A stretch of DNA of 64,000 nucleotides from Sulfurimonas sp. HSL3-7 (GCF_039645985.1 NZ_CP147919.1:2108001-2172000); one strand, 5' to 3'. Positions 53,283 through 62,664 are shown, counted from the first letter of the stretch. Made by a program: numbers and translations. Notes: a model not told the origin generated them from the letters alone.

Positions 53283-54380
53283 TTAGAGATTTCCTTTATT
53301 TTCAAGCAGCGGCTTAAGCAAAAAGTAGCCGACAAAACCCCATAAGACGGTTGAACTGGCCATGGCGATCAGACCCGCTTCCTCATCCATATGAACGAGG
53401 GATTTGGGATCAATATCACTGATGTCGAAAATGTAGTCCAGACCGAGGCCGAACAGAATGCTGCCAGCGATGATCGTACCGAGGTAGATAGAGAGCGACT
53501 TGCTTCCGAGCATCTTTTTGACAACGCCGATGGTCACGGTATTCGTCGCGGGGCCGGCACTCAAAAAGACAAAAGCCGCTCCGGCGCTTACCCCGGAGAG
53601 CATCAAGGCGGCGGCAATAGGCAGAGAAGCGGTCGCACAGACGTACATCGGCACCGCAATGGCGATGACGATCAGGTATGAGAGCCAGGCGTATTCGACC
53701 AGGATCGCACTCAGGTTTTCCGGAATAGCCACCGTGATCAGTGCACCGATGAGCAGACCCCAAAAGAGCGGTTTGGCAATGTCGCCGAGCAGTGTAATAA
53801 ATGCATAGTGAAGTGCGGCACGCAGGGAGAAGCCTCTCTTCTGCGTGCTTTCGCAGCAGCTGCCGCCTGAACAACAGCTTCCCGCTTCATCCGTTTTAGC
53901 GTGCAGAGGCGTCATCGAAAAACCGCCCTGAGGTGCTGCACTGAAGAGCGGTTTTGGCTGTTCTACTTCTTTGTCCATATAATTGGTCAGGACCCCTGCC
54001 ACCATCGCGATCACCATCGATGTGATGACACGATAGATCGTAAATGCCCAGCCGAACATCCCGTAGGTCGCCAGGATGGAGTCGACCCCCGTGATCGGTG
54101 TCGAGATAAGAAAAGAGAGCGTCGCCCCCCTGCTCGCCCCGCTCTTTTTGATGCTGGTCGCCAGGGGGATCACCCCGCAGGAGCAGACCGGAAGCGGCAC
54201 ACCGAAGAGTGTTGCTTTGACCACTGAACCGACACTCTCACGGCCGAGATGCTTCGTTACCAGGGTGTCCGGCACCAGCTCATGTAAAATACCGGCGAAG
54301 AGAAGACCGAAAAGGATATAGGGTGCCATCGCGTTGGAGAGCTCGAAAAGTGCCGTGAGAAAGGACATGATATGTTCCAT
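53283..54380 (-). CDS. Permease of the SO_0444 / UPF0718 type (Cu/Zn efflux-like)
   Basis: The 365-residue protein has eight or more membrane helices in two similar halves (PYILFGLLFAGILHELVPDT and LFWGLLIGALITVAIPENLS). The hallmark motifs are GVPLPVCSCGVIPLATSIKK and YVCATASLPIAAALMLSGVS. A cytoplasmic loop carries a metal-binding-like CCSGGSCCES. Related permeases have been linked to copper and zinc tolerance. The metal is not known here. An in-frame ATG at 54368 has a better-spaced GGAA site and may be the true start. Confidence 0.85.
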   Translation of the reverse strand: MEHIMSFLTALFELSNAMAPYILFGLLFAGILHELVPDTLVTKHLGRESVGSVVKATLFGVPLPVCSCGVIPLATSIKKSGASRGATLSFLISTPITGVDSILATYGMFGWAFTIYRVITSMVIAMVAGVLTNYMDKEVEQPKPLFSAAPQGGFSMTPLHAKTDEAGSCCSGGSCCESTQKRGFSLRAALHYAFITLLGDIAKPLFWGLLIGALITVAIPENLSAILVEYAWLSYLIVIAIAVPMYVCATASLPIAAALMLSGVSAGAAFVFLSAGPATNTVTIGVVKKMLGSKSLSIYLGTIIAGSILFGLGLDYIFDISDIDPKSLVHMDEEAGLIAMASSTVLWGFVGYFLLKPLLENKGNL

Positions 54381-54500
54381 GACGTCGTACCGAACCTTTG
54401 TTTTCTGTATAGTGGTATAGATGAACTTTAGTTTCGGTTAGAGAGATGAATTAATCGGATCTCTCGAAGGAACGGTACGGGGAGAGTAAAAGCGGAAAAA

Positions 54501-54520
54501 GCGCCGATAGCGATCGGCGC
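54501..54520 (-). terminator. Terminator of the small lipoprotein gene
   Basis: An 8-bp stem, GCGCCGAT/ATCGGCGC, with a 4-base loop is followed on the minus strand by TTTTTCC. It lies 10 bp after the lipoprotein stop at 54531. Confidence 0.8.
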
Positions 54521-54530
54521 AGGCAAGGGT

Positions 54531-55019
54531 CTAGAATGCTTTTGCCAGTTCATCTTCCGAATCGACAAAAGTGATATTTTTGATGATGAAATTATCAACA
54601 TCCAGGACCATTACTTTTTCGTTCTTACCATCGATACGGTAGCTTGCGGCGACATTTTCATCTTCGATCAACAGTACATTATGTTTGAACTCTTTGAGTC
54701 CCGGCATGATGAACATGCTTCTGATCAGCGACGGTGCGGCGCTGACATCGGCAACAAAGAGAGCATAATGTTCCGGAAGAAAGTTCGGATCCTGTTTATC
54801 AAAATATTCGTTGCTCATGTGGCCCGTCTCTTTGCTGAAAGCGAAGATCACTTTTTTTGTATCGACGCCGAGCGACTGGGGCTTTCCGAACTGATCATTG
54901 AGCTTAAGTGTCTCCAGACTCTTACCGACGGCGACTTTTGATTCGACTGCGACCGGTTCTTCTTTGGCACATCCCAAAAAGAGAAGAGAGACGATCAATC
55001 CCATTATTATCTGTTTCAT
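54531..55019 (-). CDS. Small lipoprotein, thioredoxin-like/redox-like fold possible
   Basis: The 162-residue product (ATG at 55019 with AGGAG) has a lipoprotein signal, IMGLIVSLLFLGCAKEEP. The body has strands and helices in an order recalling thioredoxin-like proteins (LKLNDQFGKPQSLGVDTKKV, IFAFSKETGHMS, HYALFVADVSAAP, VMVLDVDNFII). There is no CxxC motif, so no redox activity is implied. It has its own terminator and stands alone. The function is unknown. Confidence 0.75.
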   Translation of the reverse strand: MKQIIMGLIVSLLFLGCAKEEPVAVESKVAVGKSLETLKLNDQFGKPQSLGVDTKKVIFAFSKETGHMSNEYFDKQDPNFLPEHYALFVADVSAAPSLIRSMFIMPGLKEFKHNVLLIEDENVAASYRIDGKNEKVMVLDVDNFIIKNITFVDSEDELAKAF

Positions 55020-55136
55020 AAGCAACTCCTGTAATATATGCCGGCATCATACTAAAGTGTTCTGTTGGGCCACAAGAGGTTTAAAATCTAAGTGTGGAGA
55101 TTTATAGAGGTTTCAGAAAGACGTATTAACAGAGAG

Positions 55137-55949
55137 TTAAATACCCATCCAAAAAAAGGCAATAACACCCAGTACCATCCATTGTGCTAATGCAAAACCG
55201 GAAGTCCCTATGATATTTCCGGTTTGGCAACTGGTACACTGTTTGTACTTTTCAGACTCGTAGTAGGCGTATACGGCATAACCGACAATCAAAAAAGGCA
55301 CCGTACCCAGCGCAATCTTGTCAAAGAGAAACAGTTTTGCCATAACGGCACTGTCATCGATGAAAAATGGGGGTAAGAAACTGAACCATACGGCCAGCAT
55401 TACATATTTGTAGGCCCTCTTTATATAATCCCTGTAAAAAACGGTCGGGCAGCTGCTGTTGCTGCTTACGACCAGCCCTTTCGGAAGGTACTCATTGATC
55501 CGTTTGCGGGTCTCTTTATCGACCCTGTCGACAAATGTGCTGCCGTAGTTGTAGTCAAGCTGATGCTGGATTACACGCGAAAAAGCGCCTTCAAGGTCTG
55601 CGTACTGTGCTTCGCCCTTCTCATTTTCATAAAAGATCTTGATCTTGTCGTGGCGCGGTACATCCACACTGATATTTTCATAATAGGGAGTCCGCTCGGT
55701 CTCGACCGTCTCGCCGGACGTGGTGATGATGCGCAGGTTGATATAGGGCTTATACGCATCGGCCTCTTTAATGACGACGACGGCGTACTGTATTCCTATC
55801 TGTATCGCGCTCAACGCTTCGAGACCATTCGCTTTCATCGTATCAACCATATCGGTGATTATGTTTTGAAGCGAATCATCAAAAAACCGTACATTTCCTG
55901 AAATCAGACGAATCCGTTCATCCGGGTATTTCAATAACTCTAAAACCAT
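55137..55949 (-). CDS. Peptide-deformylase-like protein with lost metal site and membrane tail
   Basis: Residues 1-165 follow the deformylase fold: LELLKYPDERIRLISGNVRF, then ALSAIQIG in place of motif 1 (GLAAPQIG), ETERTPYYENISVDVP in place of the motif 2 region (EGCLS, with the metal-binding Cys), and RVIQHQLDYNYGSTFVDRV in place of motif 3 (HExDH). The motif 2 Cys and the catalytic Glu and second metal-binding His of HExDH are missing, so it should not be an active deformylase. The C-terminal 100 residues hold three likely membrane helices and a CTSC pair. AAAGG precedes the ATG. A working def must be elsewhere. Confidence 0.82.
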   Translation of the reverse strand: MVLELLKYPDERIRLISGNVRFFDDSLQNIITDMVDTMKANGLEALSAIQIGIQYAVVVIKEADAYKPYINLRIITTSGETVETERTPYYENISVDVPRHDKIKIFYENEKGEAQYADLEGAFSRVIQHQLDYNYGSTFVDRVDKETRKRINEYLPKGLVVSSNSSCPTVFYRDYIKRAYKYVMLAVWFSFLPPFFIDDSAVMAKLFLFDKIALGTVPFLIVGYAVYAYYESEKYKQCTSCQTGNIIGTSGFALAQWMVLGVIAFFWMGI

Positions 55950-55995
55950 CTATAAGACCTTTAGGAGGGCAGTGAAGTGAAGATACTTGTTTAAA

Positions 55996-56009
55996 TCAAA
56001 CGCGTTTGA
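55996..56009. promoter_or_regulatory. 14-bp perfect palindrome
   Basis: TCAAACGCGTTTGA is a perfect palindrome, upstream of the deformylase-like gene on the minus strand and about 40 bp from the end of the 54-aa gene. It could be an operator for a dimeric repressor or a chance palindrome. No -10 or -35 could be fixed around it. Confidence 0.3.
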
Positions 56010-56024
56010 CTTGAACAAATATCC

Positions 56025-56037
56025 GGGGCAAAGCCCC
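56025..56037 (-). terminator. Short GC hairpin after the 54-aa gene
   Basis: GGGGC-AAA-GCCCC (56025-56037) lies 10 bp after the stop of the 54-aa gene. The following bases on the minus strand (GGATATTTG) have only a short T-run, so termination may be partial. Confidence 0.4.
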
Positions 56038-56046
56038 AGAAACGTG

Positions 56047-56211
56047 CTAGTGACTCTTGCTGACAACGACCAGCATCTTAAGGTTTATGACTACAAAACG
56101 TAGAAACTGCCAGATAACATTGGTTCGCATCGCTCTCGCGAATCTGCCCGGGATCATCGTCGTGTTCGATTGTGAACTACGCCCAAAATTGACTTCTTCT
56201 TCTCTTGCCAT
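56047..56211 (-). CDS. 54-residue basic protein with hydrophobic C-terminal half
   Basis: The frame starts with ATG at 56209-56211, preceded by AAGGAAG at ideal spacing, and ends at TAG 56047-56049. It reads MAREEEVNFGRSSQSNTTMI, then PGRFARAMRTNVIWQFLRFV and VINLKMLVVVSKSH. The first half is polar and disordered-looking, the second is amphipathic/hydrophobic and could lie along or span the inner membrane. The codon use is good throughout. It lies between two terminators, 108 bp after the SQR stop and before the deformylase-like gene. I know no function. It is easily missed because of its length. Confidence 0.7.
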   Translation of the reverse strand: MAREEEVNFGRSSQSNTTMIPGRFARAMRTNVIWQFLRFVVINLKMLVVVSKSH

Positions 56212-56286
56212 TTTTCTTCCTTTATCGTTATTTTATTTCTTTAGCGGTCTGCGATGCAGACATTAGGATCAGACCCTAAACCTACT

Positions 56287-56309
56287 AAAAAGCCGAACAC
56301 CGGCTTTTT
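56287..56309 (-). terminator. Terminator of the SQR gene
   Basis: AAAAAGCCG and CGGCTTTTT pair around a 5-base loop (56287-56309), 11 bp after the SQR stop on the minus strand. T-runs lie on both strands, so it could work in both directions. Confidence 0.8.
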
Positions 56310-56319
56310 CATTCCCTCT

Positions 56320-57789
56320 TTATTCCGGGATCAATCCCCAGCCCGGCTTGAGCTTCGCTTTATAGATAAACATATGGTGGAGGATATGTTTGATCCAGTG
56401 GCCCGCCAGACCGATCTCACCGAAGGTATAGTCGGTATCACGTCCTGTTCCAGGGTACTTGTCAAAGTCAGGTACGACCGGATAGACCGTCATCGCCGCA
56501 GCGGTACCCGTCGTAAGACCTTTACCTGCAGACGCGACACAGGCAGCACCCATCTCGGCCATAGAGGCTTCGTGAAGGTGTGCCCCTTCTCCTTTGGTGA
56601 TCAGGTCGCAGACAGAATGGGCAACGGCTTTACCGATAATACCTGAAGGCATACCCGTACGCGGCGGCGTCGGGTTGATCGGTGTACCGTTCGGGGAGCT
56701 CATCGGTTTGGAGATGATATGCGGCGGTGCAAACGCGATACCGCAGGCAAACATGTTGCTGTAGGTCGGGTTCTGGTAGGTGCGCGGCCAGTCGGATGCT
56801 TTCCAGTTCTCGTAAGACCCTGCGTTGTAGTTCGCATCGACTTTCATGAAACCGTTCGGCGCGAAAACCGTATCCGTGATATCGGCACCATCTTTGCCGT
56901 ACGCTTTCAGGCCGACACCCGCAAACGGCGGGATCAGCATTGCAAAGTCGAATTGCTTTTCACCTTTTGAACCGTCCAGCAGTTCATACTCGACCTTGCC
57001 GCTCTCGACTTTAGAGACATGTGCACCAACTGTCCATTCAACACCCCGCTCAGCATAGAGGGACTCGGCAAAGATCTTCGAGCTGACGACGTAACCGCCG
57101 ACCTTCATGTGAAGACCGCCCATTCCGAAGTCACCGAGGAAAGACTCGTTCGAGATCCACTGCATATCAGCCAGATCACGCACGCCTGCTTTTTTCAGCT
57201 CATGTTCGACATTAAAAATGTACTCAAACGCAGCACCCTGACAGGTACACATACCGTGTCCTGTACCGATTAAAAACGTCTGACGCTCCCCTTTTTTCAT
57301 CTTCTCGATAGCTTCTTGCAGCTTCTCGTTAGCATGAACCGCGTGATCCGCCGTACAAACAGAGACCGTGTGCTCGCCAAGTTCTGCTCCTTCTCCAAGG
57401 CCAGGTGTCGCACCGAAATTCAGCTTTGGACCTGTCGCATTGATCACATAATCATACGTCACATCTTCGGTTTCACCCGCTTTGCCCTGACCCGTATATT
57501 CGATCGTTACAAAAGGTTTCGCTTCGCTTGCACTTCCCTCAGGGTTCAGGGAGACCGCTTTTGCCTGTTTATAAGTAATACCTGCTTTTCTATAGACAGG
57601 ATCAAGCTCAAAAGTAACCTCTTCTTTGCTCATCTGACCAACACCGACCCAGATATTTGAAGGGATCCAGTTCCATTTTGAGTTTGGTGTAACGACAACA
57701 ACCTCATGTCCATTACCCAGCCACTTTGCAGCAAATGTTGCCGCCGTGTGTCCTGAAACACCACCGCCTAATACAACGACTCTAGCCAT
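56320..57789 (-). CDS. sqr: Sulfide:quinone oxidoreductase-type flavoprotein
   Basis: Membrane-associated FAD enzyme that oxidises sulfide and passes electrons to quinone. The 489 residues begin MARVVVLGGGVSGHTAATFA (dinucleotide-binding fold). They have NATGPKLNFGATPGLG, a redox-active Cys cluster GHGMCTCQGAAFEY, and the late Cys with flavin-contact residues in YSNMFACGIAFAPPH. The C-terminal hydrophobic stretch (KHILHHMFIYKAKLKPGWG) suits membrane binding. The length and motifs fit the longer SQR types of Campylobacterota rather than type I; flavocytochrome c sulfide dehydrogenase is a less likely alternative. AGGAGAAAAG precedes the ATG. Confidence 0.85.
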   Translation of the reverse strand: MARVVVLGGGVSGHTAATFAAKWLGNGHEVVVVTPNSKWNWIPSNIWVGVGQMSKEEVTFELDPVYRKAGITYKQAKAVSLNPEGSASEAKPFVTIEYTGQGKAGETEDVTYDYVINATGPKLNFGATPGLGEGAELGEHTVSVCTADHAVHANEKLQEAIEKMKKGERQTFLIGTGHGMCTCQGAAFEYIFNVEHELKKAGVRDLADMQWISNESFLGDFGMGGLHMKVGGYVVSSKIFAESLYAERGVEWTVGAHVSKVESGKVEYELLDGSKGEKQFDFAMLIPPFAGVGLKAYGKDGADITDTVFAPNGFMKVDANYNAGSYENWKASDWPRTYQNPTYSNMFACGIAFAPPHIISKPMSSPNGTPINPTPPRTGMPSGIIGKAVAHSVCDLITKGEGAHLHEASMAEMGAACVASAGKGLTTGTAAAMTVYPVVPDFDKYPGTGRDTDYTFGEIGLAGHWIKHILHHMFIYKAKLKPGWGLIPE

Positions 57790-58143
57790 CTTTTCTCCTT
57801 TTGTAAATAACGATTAATTTATTACTAAAACCACTTTATCGCAAATCCATCACAATCTTATCACAAATTCTAATACAACATGAATTTTTGCGATAATTCC
57901 ATGAATTTATAGCAGATTTTACACACTGTTGACGTAAAAACATGTCAAAAATCAAACGGAGGATGCACAAGGTGATGGAATCACCCACTGGAGGGAAATT
58001 GAGAGCGATTTATTCGGATGAAAAACATCCCTTTTGAATGCAGGAAAAGAGAAAATCGCATCAAATCGGTATCTTTGATACGAAGATCTGAAACAGTGTT
58101 TTTTTCAGAAGCTAAAAGCGCTGTTCAACGCATGAAAGCACTG
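57790..58143. other. Gap upstream of the SQR gene, no gene seen
   Basis: A 350-bp gap between the SQR start and the pepN stop. It is AT-rich next to the SQR gene (57800-57950) and should hold its promoter, which I could not place. A 31-codon plus-strand frame from 57941 lacks a proper ribosome-binding site and is not supported. Confidence 0.35.
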
Positions 58144-60750
58144 CTAGTTCGCCAAAATCTTTTCAACGATCTCATAGACGTTATTTGAGATCTCTTTCTC
58201 GCTTAGGATCATCTCCAAGGCTTCTTTCATCAATGTTCTGTTTTCATGATTTAGACGGCCATAGCTCTTGAACGCGCCAGCCAATCCCGAAGCGATCTGC
58301 GGGTTGATCGCATCAAGTTCGATCACCTTCTCTGCCAGAAACGCATAGCCGTGACCGGTCGGAGCATGGAACGCCACCGCGTTGCGGGCAAACACACCCA
58401 GTAGGGCCCTGACCAGGTTCGGCACTTTGACATCGTAAACAGCATCGTTCTGCAGGGCCTGGACACGGTCAATCGTCCCTTCGCGTTCCGATGCCGCCAA
58501 TACCGATAGGTATTTGTTCATCACCAGGGTATCGTCTTTATAACGCTCATAAAAGTGCGCCAGCGGCTCTTCTGCCAGGTGCGGGGCGAAATTCTCCAAA
58601 AGGTCGAGCGCCACAATCCGGTCGGTCATCATCACACTCTCTTCATACTGTTTCAGACAGAGGGCATTGATGGCCTCGTCTTCAAGACATACAAGATAGC
58701 TCAGCACGGCATTTTTCATCGCTCTCTCACCCATGCTTTGTGTATCGAGCCCGCTGTTTTGCGCTTTATGGTAAGTGGCGTAAACTGAGAGCATCGGTTC
58801 TCTGTATGCCTTCGCAATAGCTTTTTTGAGTTCTGAGCGCGCCTTGGAGATCGGCGGGACATCGATGAGCTCCTGTTCCTGCATCATCACGGAGAGAGAA
58901 GGAAGTTCAAGCATAAACGCCTTCGACTCCAATCCCAGCGTCTCATCTTCCAGAATGCTACCAAAACTCGTGATGTAGGCGCTGTCTATCTCACCATCCT
59001 CTATAAATTTCTGCAGCGCTCTCATAGCCGTTTTTTGCGTCGCTTCATAGCGGTTGAACCCGTCGCTGTCATAACGCATCAGAAAATCGAAATCCGCTTC
59101 GGGATGTTCGATCTTGAACGGCGCGCTGAAGTTCGTGTTGACGGAGAGTATCGGTTTTTGTTCCACCTCCCTGAAGATGAAGGTCTCGATGCCCTCTTCG
59201 ACGATCAGGATACCGCGGTCCAGAAGAGGCTGGTTGTCGCGTTCGAGCTCAAAAGAGAGTTTTTCGCCTTTTGCGTCAAGCAGGGCGAATCCGAGCGGAA
59301 AGTAGTAAGGAAGCTGCTCTTCGCCTTTGACCGATTTCGGGATAACCTGTTTCAGGTTGAGACGGAATTCCCGAGTGCTTTCATCATACTCTTCGTGTAC
59401 TTCCAATGTCGGTGTGCGTTCTTGAGAGTACCAGCGAGAGAAACGTTCAAGGTCAAATCCCCCCTGGATGTGCATTGCCCAGAGGAAATCCTCTGTCCGC
59501 ACCGCCTGCGCGTCAAAAGTCTCAAAGTAGAGGTCCATCCCCGCACGGAACTTCTCTTCGCCCAGAAGCGTGTGGATCATACGGATCACCTCGGCCCCTT
59601 TCTCATAGACCGTTGCGGTGTAGAAGTTGTTGATCTCGATATAGCTTTCCGGTTTGATCGGGTGGGCTGTCGGGCCAGCGTCTTCGACAAACTGCCGCTC
59701 CCTTAGTGCCTTGACGTCACTGATGCGCTGCACCGCCGCATCGTTCATGTCAGCGCTGAAACTCTGGTCGCGGAAAACGGTCAACCCCTCTTTCAACGTC
59801 AGCTGGAACCAGTCGCGGCAGGTGATACGGTTGCCTGTCCAGTTGTGAAAATACTCATGCGCGATCACGCTCTCGATCCCCATGAAGTTCTGATCTGTCG
59901 CGGTATCTTCGTCGGCAAGGACGTAGTGCGAGTTGAAGATGTTAAGCCCCTTATTCTCCATTGCCCCCATATTGAAACTGTCAACGGCAACGATATTGTA
60001 GATGTCAAGATCGTACTCGCGGCCGTACTTCTCTTCGTCCCACTTCATCGCATTTTTAAGCGAGCGCATCGCATGGCCGCACTTGTTCTCGTTACCTTTG
60101 TCGACATAGATATTGAGTTCGATCTCGCGTCCACTCGTCGTCGTAAAACTGTCGTTTACAACGCCAAGATCACCGGCGACAAGAGCAAAAAGGTAAGAGG
60201 GTTTCGGAAAAGGATCGGCCCATTTGGCCATATGGCGTCCCTCTTCATACTGCTCTTGCTCGACAAGGTTACCGTTGCTCAATAAAACAGGATAGCGTGC
60301 GCTCTCTGCAATGATCGTCGTTGTAAAGATACTCATATTATCGGGACGGTCAAGGAAGTAGCTGATCGAACGGAACCCCTCAGGCTCATTTTGCGTACAC
60401 AGAATAGTCCCCGAGCGATAAAGCCCTTCCAGTGCTGTATTCTCATCGGGATAGATCTTGGTAACGACCTGTAGGACAAATGCATCTTTGTCACAAAAAA
60501 TGCTTAGCCCCTCTTCATCACGCACAAATGCATCCTCTTGCGCTTTGACATCATCTACCTTGACACAGAGCAGTTTCAGGGCGCTGCCGTTAAGGTAGAG
60601 CGATGTCGCACCGCTCTCCAGACGTTTAACCTGCATTCGGTTGATCACAAGGGTATGTTCATCAAAGATCTCAAACGTAAGATCCGTGTGGGTTATATGA
60701 TGGCTCGGAGGTGTATAATCTTCTAAAAGTATCGGCTTGGCTTGACTCAT
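58144..60750 (-). CDS. pepN: Aminopeptidase N
   Basis: Zinc aminopeptidase of the M1 family that trims N-terminal residues from peptides in the cytoplasm. The 868 residues include the exopeptidase motif GAMENKGLNIF, the zinc site VIAHEYFHNWTGNRIT (HExxH-x18-E), RDWFQLTLKEGLTVFRDQSF with the third zinc ligand, and the Tyr-containing FYTATVYEKGAEVIRM. The C-terminal helical domain is intact. The length matches E. coli PepN (about 870). It is transcribed alone, divergently from the EAL-HDOD gene. Confidence 0.96.
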   Translation of the reverse strand: MSQAKPILLEDYTPPSHHITHTDLTFEIFDEHTLVINRMQVKRLESGATSLYLNGSALKLLCVKVDDVKAQEDAFVRDEEGLSIFCDKDAFVLQVVTKIYPDENTALEGLYRSGTILCTQNEPEGFRSISYFLDRPDNMSIFTTTIIAESARYPVLLSNGNLVEQEQYEEGRHMAKWADPFPKPSYLFALVAGDLGVVNDSFTTTSGREIELNIYVDKGNENKCGHAMRSLKNAMKWDEEKYGREYDLDIYNIVAVDSFNMGAMENKGLNIFNSHYVLADEDTATDQNFMGIESVIAHEYFHNWTGNRITCRDWFQLTLKEGLTVFRDQSFSADMNDAAVQRISDVKALRERQFVEDAGPTAHPIKPESYIEINNFYTATVYEKGAEVIRMIHTLLGEEKFRAGMDLYFETFDAQAVRTEDFLWAMHIQGGFDLERFSRWYSQERTPTLEVHEEYDESTREFRLNLKQVIPKSVKGEEQLPYYFPLGFALLDAKGEKLSFELERDNQPLLDRGILIVEEGIETFIFREVEQKPILSVNTNFSAPFKIEHPEADFDFLMRYDSDGFNRYEATQKTAMRALQKFIEDGEIDSAYITSFGSILEDETLGLESKAFMLELPSLSVMMQEQELIDVPPISKARSELKKAIAKAYREPMLSVYATYHKAQNSGLDTQSMGERAMKNAVLSYLVCLEDEAINALCLKQYEESVMMTDRIVALDLLENFAPHLAEEPLAHFYERYKDDTLVMNKYLSVLAASEREGTIDRVQALQNDAVYDVKVPNLVRALLGVFARNAVAFHAPTGHGYAFLAEKVIELDAINPQIASGLAGAFKSYGRLNHENRTLMKEALEMILSEKEISNNVYEIVEKILAN

Positions 60751-60921
60751 CTGTTATCCGTAATTTTTGAGAAATCATACCATTATAGGGATAAAGAGAA
60801 ATAGAAGCGGCAGCGCTTTATGTTCTTTCTTAGAATATCTTTTGTACTATAAAGCCATATTATAAAAGCGCGCCGCTGAGATCCGTGATTATGGTTTTTA
60901 GAAGAGGCCGAAAGGATAACG

Positions 60922-62142
60922 ATGTCCAGTAAACTTGTTATGGCAAGACAACCCATTGTCGATACGAACAATACGACCATCGCTTATGAGTTTTTTTATC
61001 GCGATGATGAAGGGAATAGAGACTTCACCGACCCAAGATCTGCAACCGCTTCCGTTTTGGTCAATATTCTCAATCAGGTCGGCGTCGACAACAGTATCGG
61101 CGAAGCCAAGGCTTTTATCAACATCAGCGGCGACATATTGCTGACCGATATACTCTATAATCTTCCCAAAGACCGTTTTGTCTTTGAACTCGCTACGGAT
61201 GTTACTTTAGGGAAAAAAGAGATTGCCAATCTCGAACAGTTTTTTGCCAAGGGCTATACATTTGCACTCGACAATGCGCGTTTTGATGATGAGTTTATCA
61301 AGAACTTTGCACCGGTCATGCCGTATATCCGTTATGTAAAAATAGATACTGCTCAAACCGATATCGAAAACCTTCAAAACCACCTTGCGCTCTTTAAAGA
61401 CCAGACCCTCATTGCCCAGAAGATAGAGTTCCAGGAGATCTACGATGCGTACAGGGAGATGGGATTCAAATATTTTCAAGGTTATTTTATTGCAGATATC
61501 TACACCATCGAGCAGAACCGTCTCGATCCGAAACACCTGGGCGTCGTACGTCTCTTTAATATGCTCCAGTCCTGCAGTATGGAAGATATCAGCAATGAGT
61601 TCGAACGCCATAATGAGCTTACGCTTCAACTGTTGCAATATGTCAAATCTATTCCCGGTTTTGATCTTAAAGAGAGCCATTCCATCAAAGATATTGTCAC
61701 GCATGTCGGGGAAGCGAGACTGATGCAGTGGCTGATGATGATCATCTACTCACGCTCAAGCAAAAAGATAGAGACGAGTAAAAGTTCCTACTCTATTTTA
61801 ATCCAGAACCGTATCGACACGATGCTCGGTATCCTGGAGAAGATCAAAACACACCAGAATGAGAAGTTGAAAACGCAGGCCCGTCTCGTCGCCATGCTTT
61901 CGCTGTTGGAAAATGTCTTTGATGCCACCTTGGAGACGACGCTCAAAGTCTTTGATCTGGAGCCGGACGTCGAAGATGCGCTGGTAAACCGTACAGGCAC
62001 TCTGGGTAATCTGTTGGCGATAGCCATTGCCATTGAAGAGGGAAATTTTGCAACGATGCAGACCCTGCTCGCCCAATTTGATCTCAGTGTCGAAGATATT
62101 GAAGATATCTTAAATAAAAGCCTTGATGCATCAAAGCAGTAG
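60922..62142 (+). CDS. EAL-HDOD (YuxH-like) signalling protein
   Basis: The 406-residue product has an N-terminal degenerate EAL domain (LVMARQPIVDTNNTTIAYEF, with EFFYR in place of EALLR; AFINISGDIL; TFALDNARFDD; FKYFQGYFIADI). A C-terminal HDOD domain follows (LTLQLLQYVKSIPGFDLKES, IKDIVTHVGEARLMQWLMMI). Both metal ligands and the catalytic pattern of active EAL enzymes are altered, so it is probably a binding/regulatory protein. An AAGGATAA site precedes the ATG. Campylobacterota members of this family have been tied to motility or cell behaviour; this is not shown here. Confidence 0.85.
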   Translation: MSSKLVMARQPIVDTNNTTIAYEFFYRDDEGNRDFTDPRSATASVLVNILNQVGVDNSIGEAKAFINISGDILLTDILYNLPKDRFVFELATDVTLGKKEIANLEQFFAKGYTFALDNARFDDEFIKNFAPVMPYIRYVKIDTAQTDIENLQNHLALFKDQTLIAQKIEFQEIYDAYREMGFKYFQGYFIADIYTIEQNRLDPKHLGVVRLFNMLQSCSMEDISNEFERHNELTLQLLQYVKSIPGFDLKESHSIKDIVTHVGEARLMQWLMMIIYSRSSKKIETSKSSYSILIQNRIDTMLGILEKIKTHQNEKLKTQARLVAMLSLLENVFDATLETTLKVFDLEPDVEDALVNRTGTLGNLLAIAIAIEEGNFATMQTLLAQFDLSVEDIEDILNKSLDASKQ

Positions 62143-62163
62143 CACGCATCACATCTGCATAAA

Positions 62164-62664
62164 ATGACCTTAAAATATCTTTCGCATTACAGCGAGACGA
62201 CGAGAGAGCAGGTCGTTGCGCTGATAAAAGCTGAAAAACTGCCCCGTTTTCTCACGCAAAAATATCCGGTTTGTCATAACTATAAAACAGACAAAACCCT
62301 TTATGACTACACTCTCGATATAAAGAACAGTTACCTCAAGAAGACACAGCCGATCAGCAAGGTGGTTTATGACGGCAAGATCCATGTCATCAACAACGCG
62401 CTCGGTTTGCACACCTTCGCCTCCCGGGTGCAAGGATCGAAGCTTAAAAGTAAAAACGAGATCCGGATCGCATCGATGTTTAAAAATGTCCCGGAGCAAT
62501 TTTTACGTATGATTATCGTCCATGAACTCGCCCATCTTAAAGAGAAAGAGCATAACAAAGCCTTCTACAAACTCTGTGAGCATATGGAACCCTCTTACCA
62601 TCAGCTGGAATTCGACACCCGCCTCTACCTCACCTGCATCGACCACTTCGGAAAGCTCTATTAG
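62164..62664 (+). CDS. YgjP-like/SprT-like metallopeptidase (DUF45)
   Basis: The 166-residue product carries the zinc-peptidase signature IVHELAHLKEKEHNKAFYKL with HExxH and a third ligand in EKEHNKAF, as in YgjP-type proteins. The N-terminal region is positively charged. The substrate is unknown. It follows the EAL-HDOD gene by 21 bp and is probably cotranscribed. No strong ribosome-binding site is seen, so translation may be coupled to the upstream gene. Confidence 0.85.
   Translation: MTLKYLSHYSETTREQVVALIKAEKLPRFLTQKYPVCHNYKTDKTLYDYTLDIKNSYLKKTQPISKVVYDGKIHVINNALGLHTFASRVQGSKLKSKNEIRIASMFKNVPEQFLRMIIVHELAHLKEKEHNKAFYKLCEHMEPSYHQLEFDTRLYLTCIDHFGKLY

Noticed and set aside
57941-58036. 31-codon plus-strand frame upstream of the SQR gene
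   Set aside because: No ribosome-binding site at proper spacing and no recognisable sequence features.
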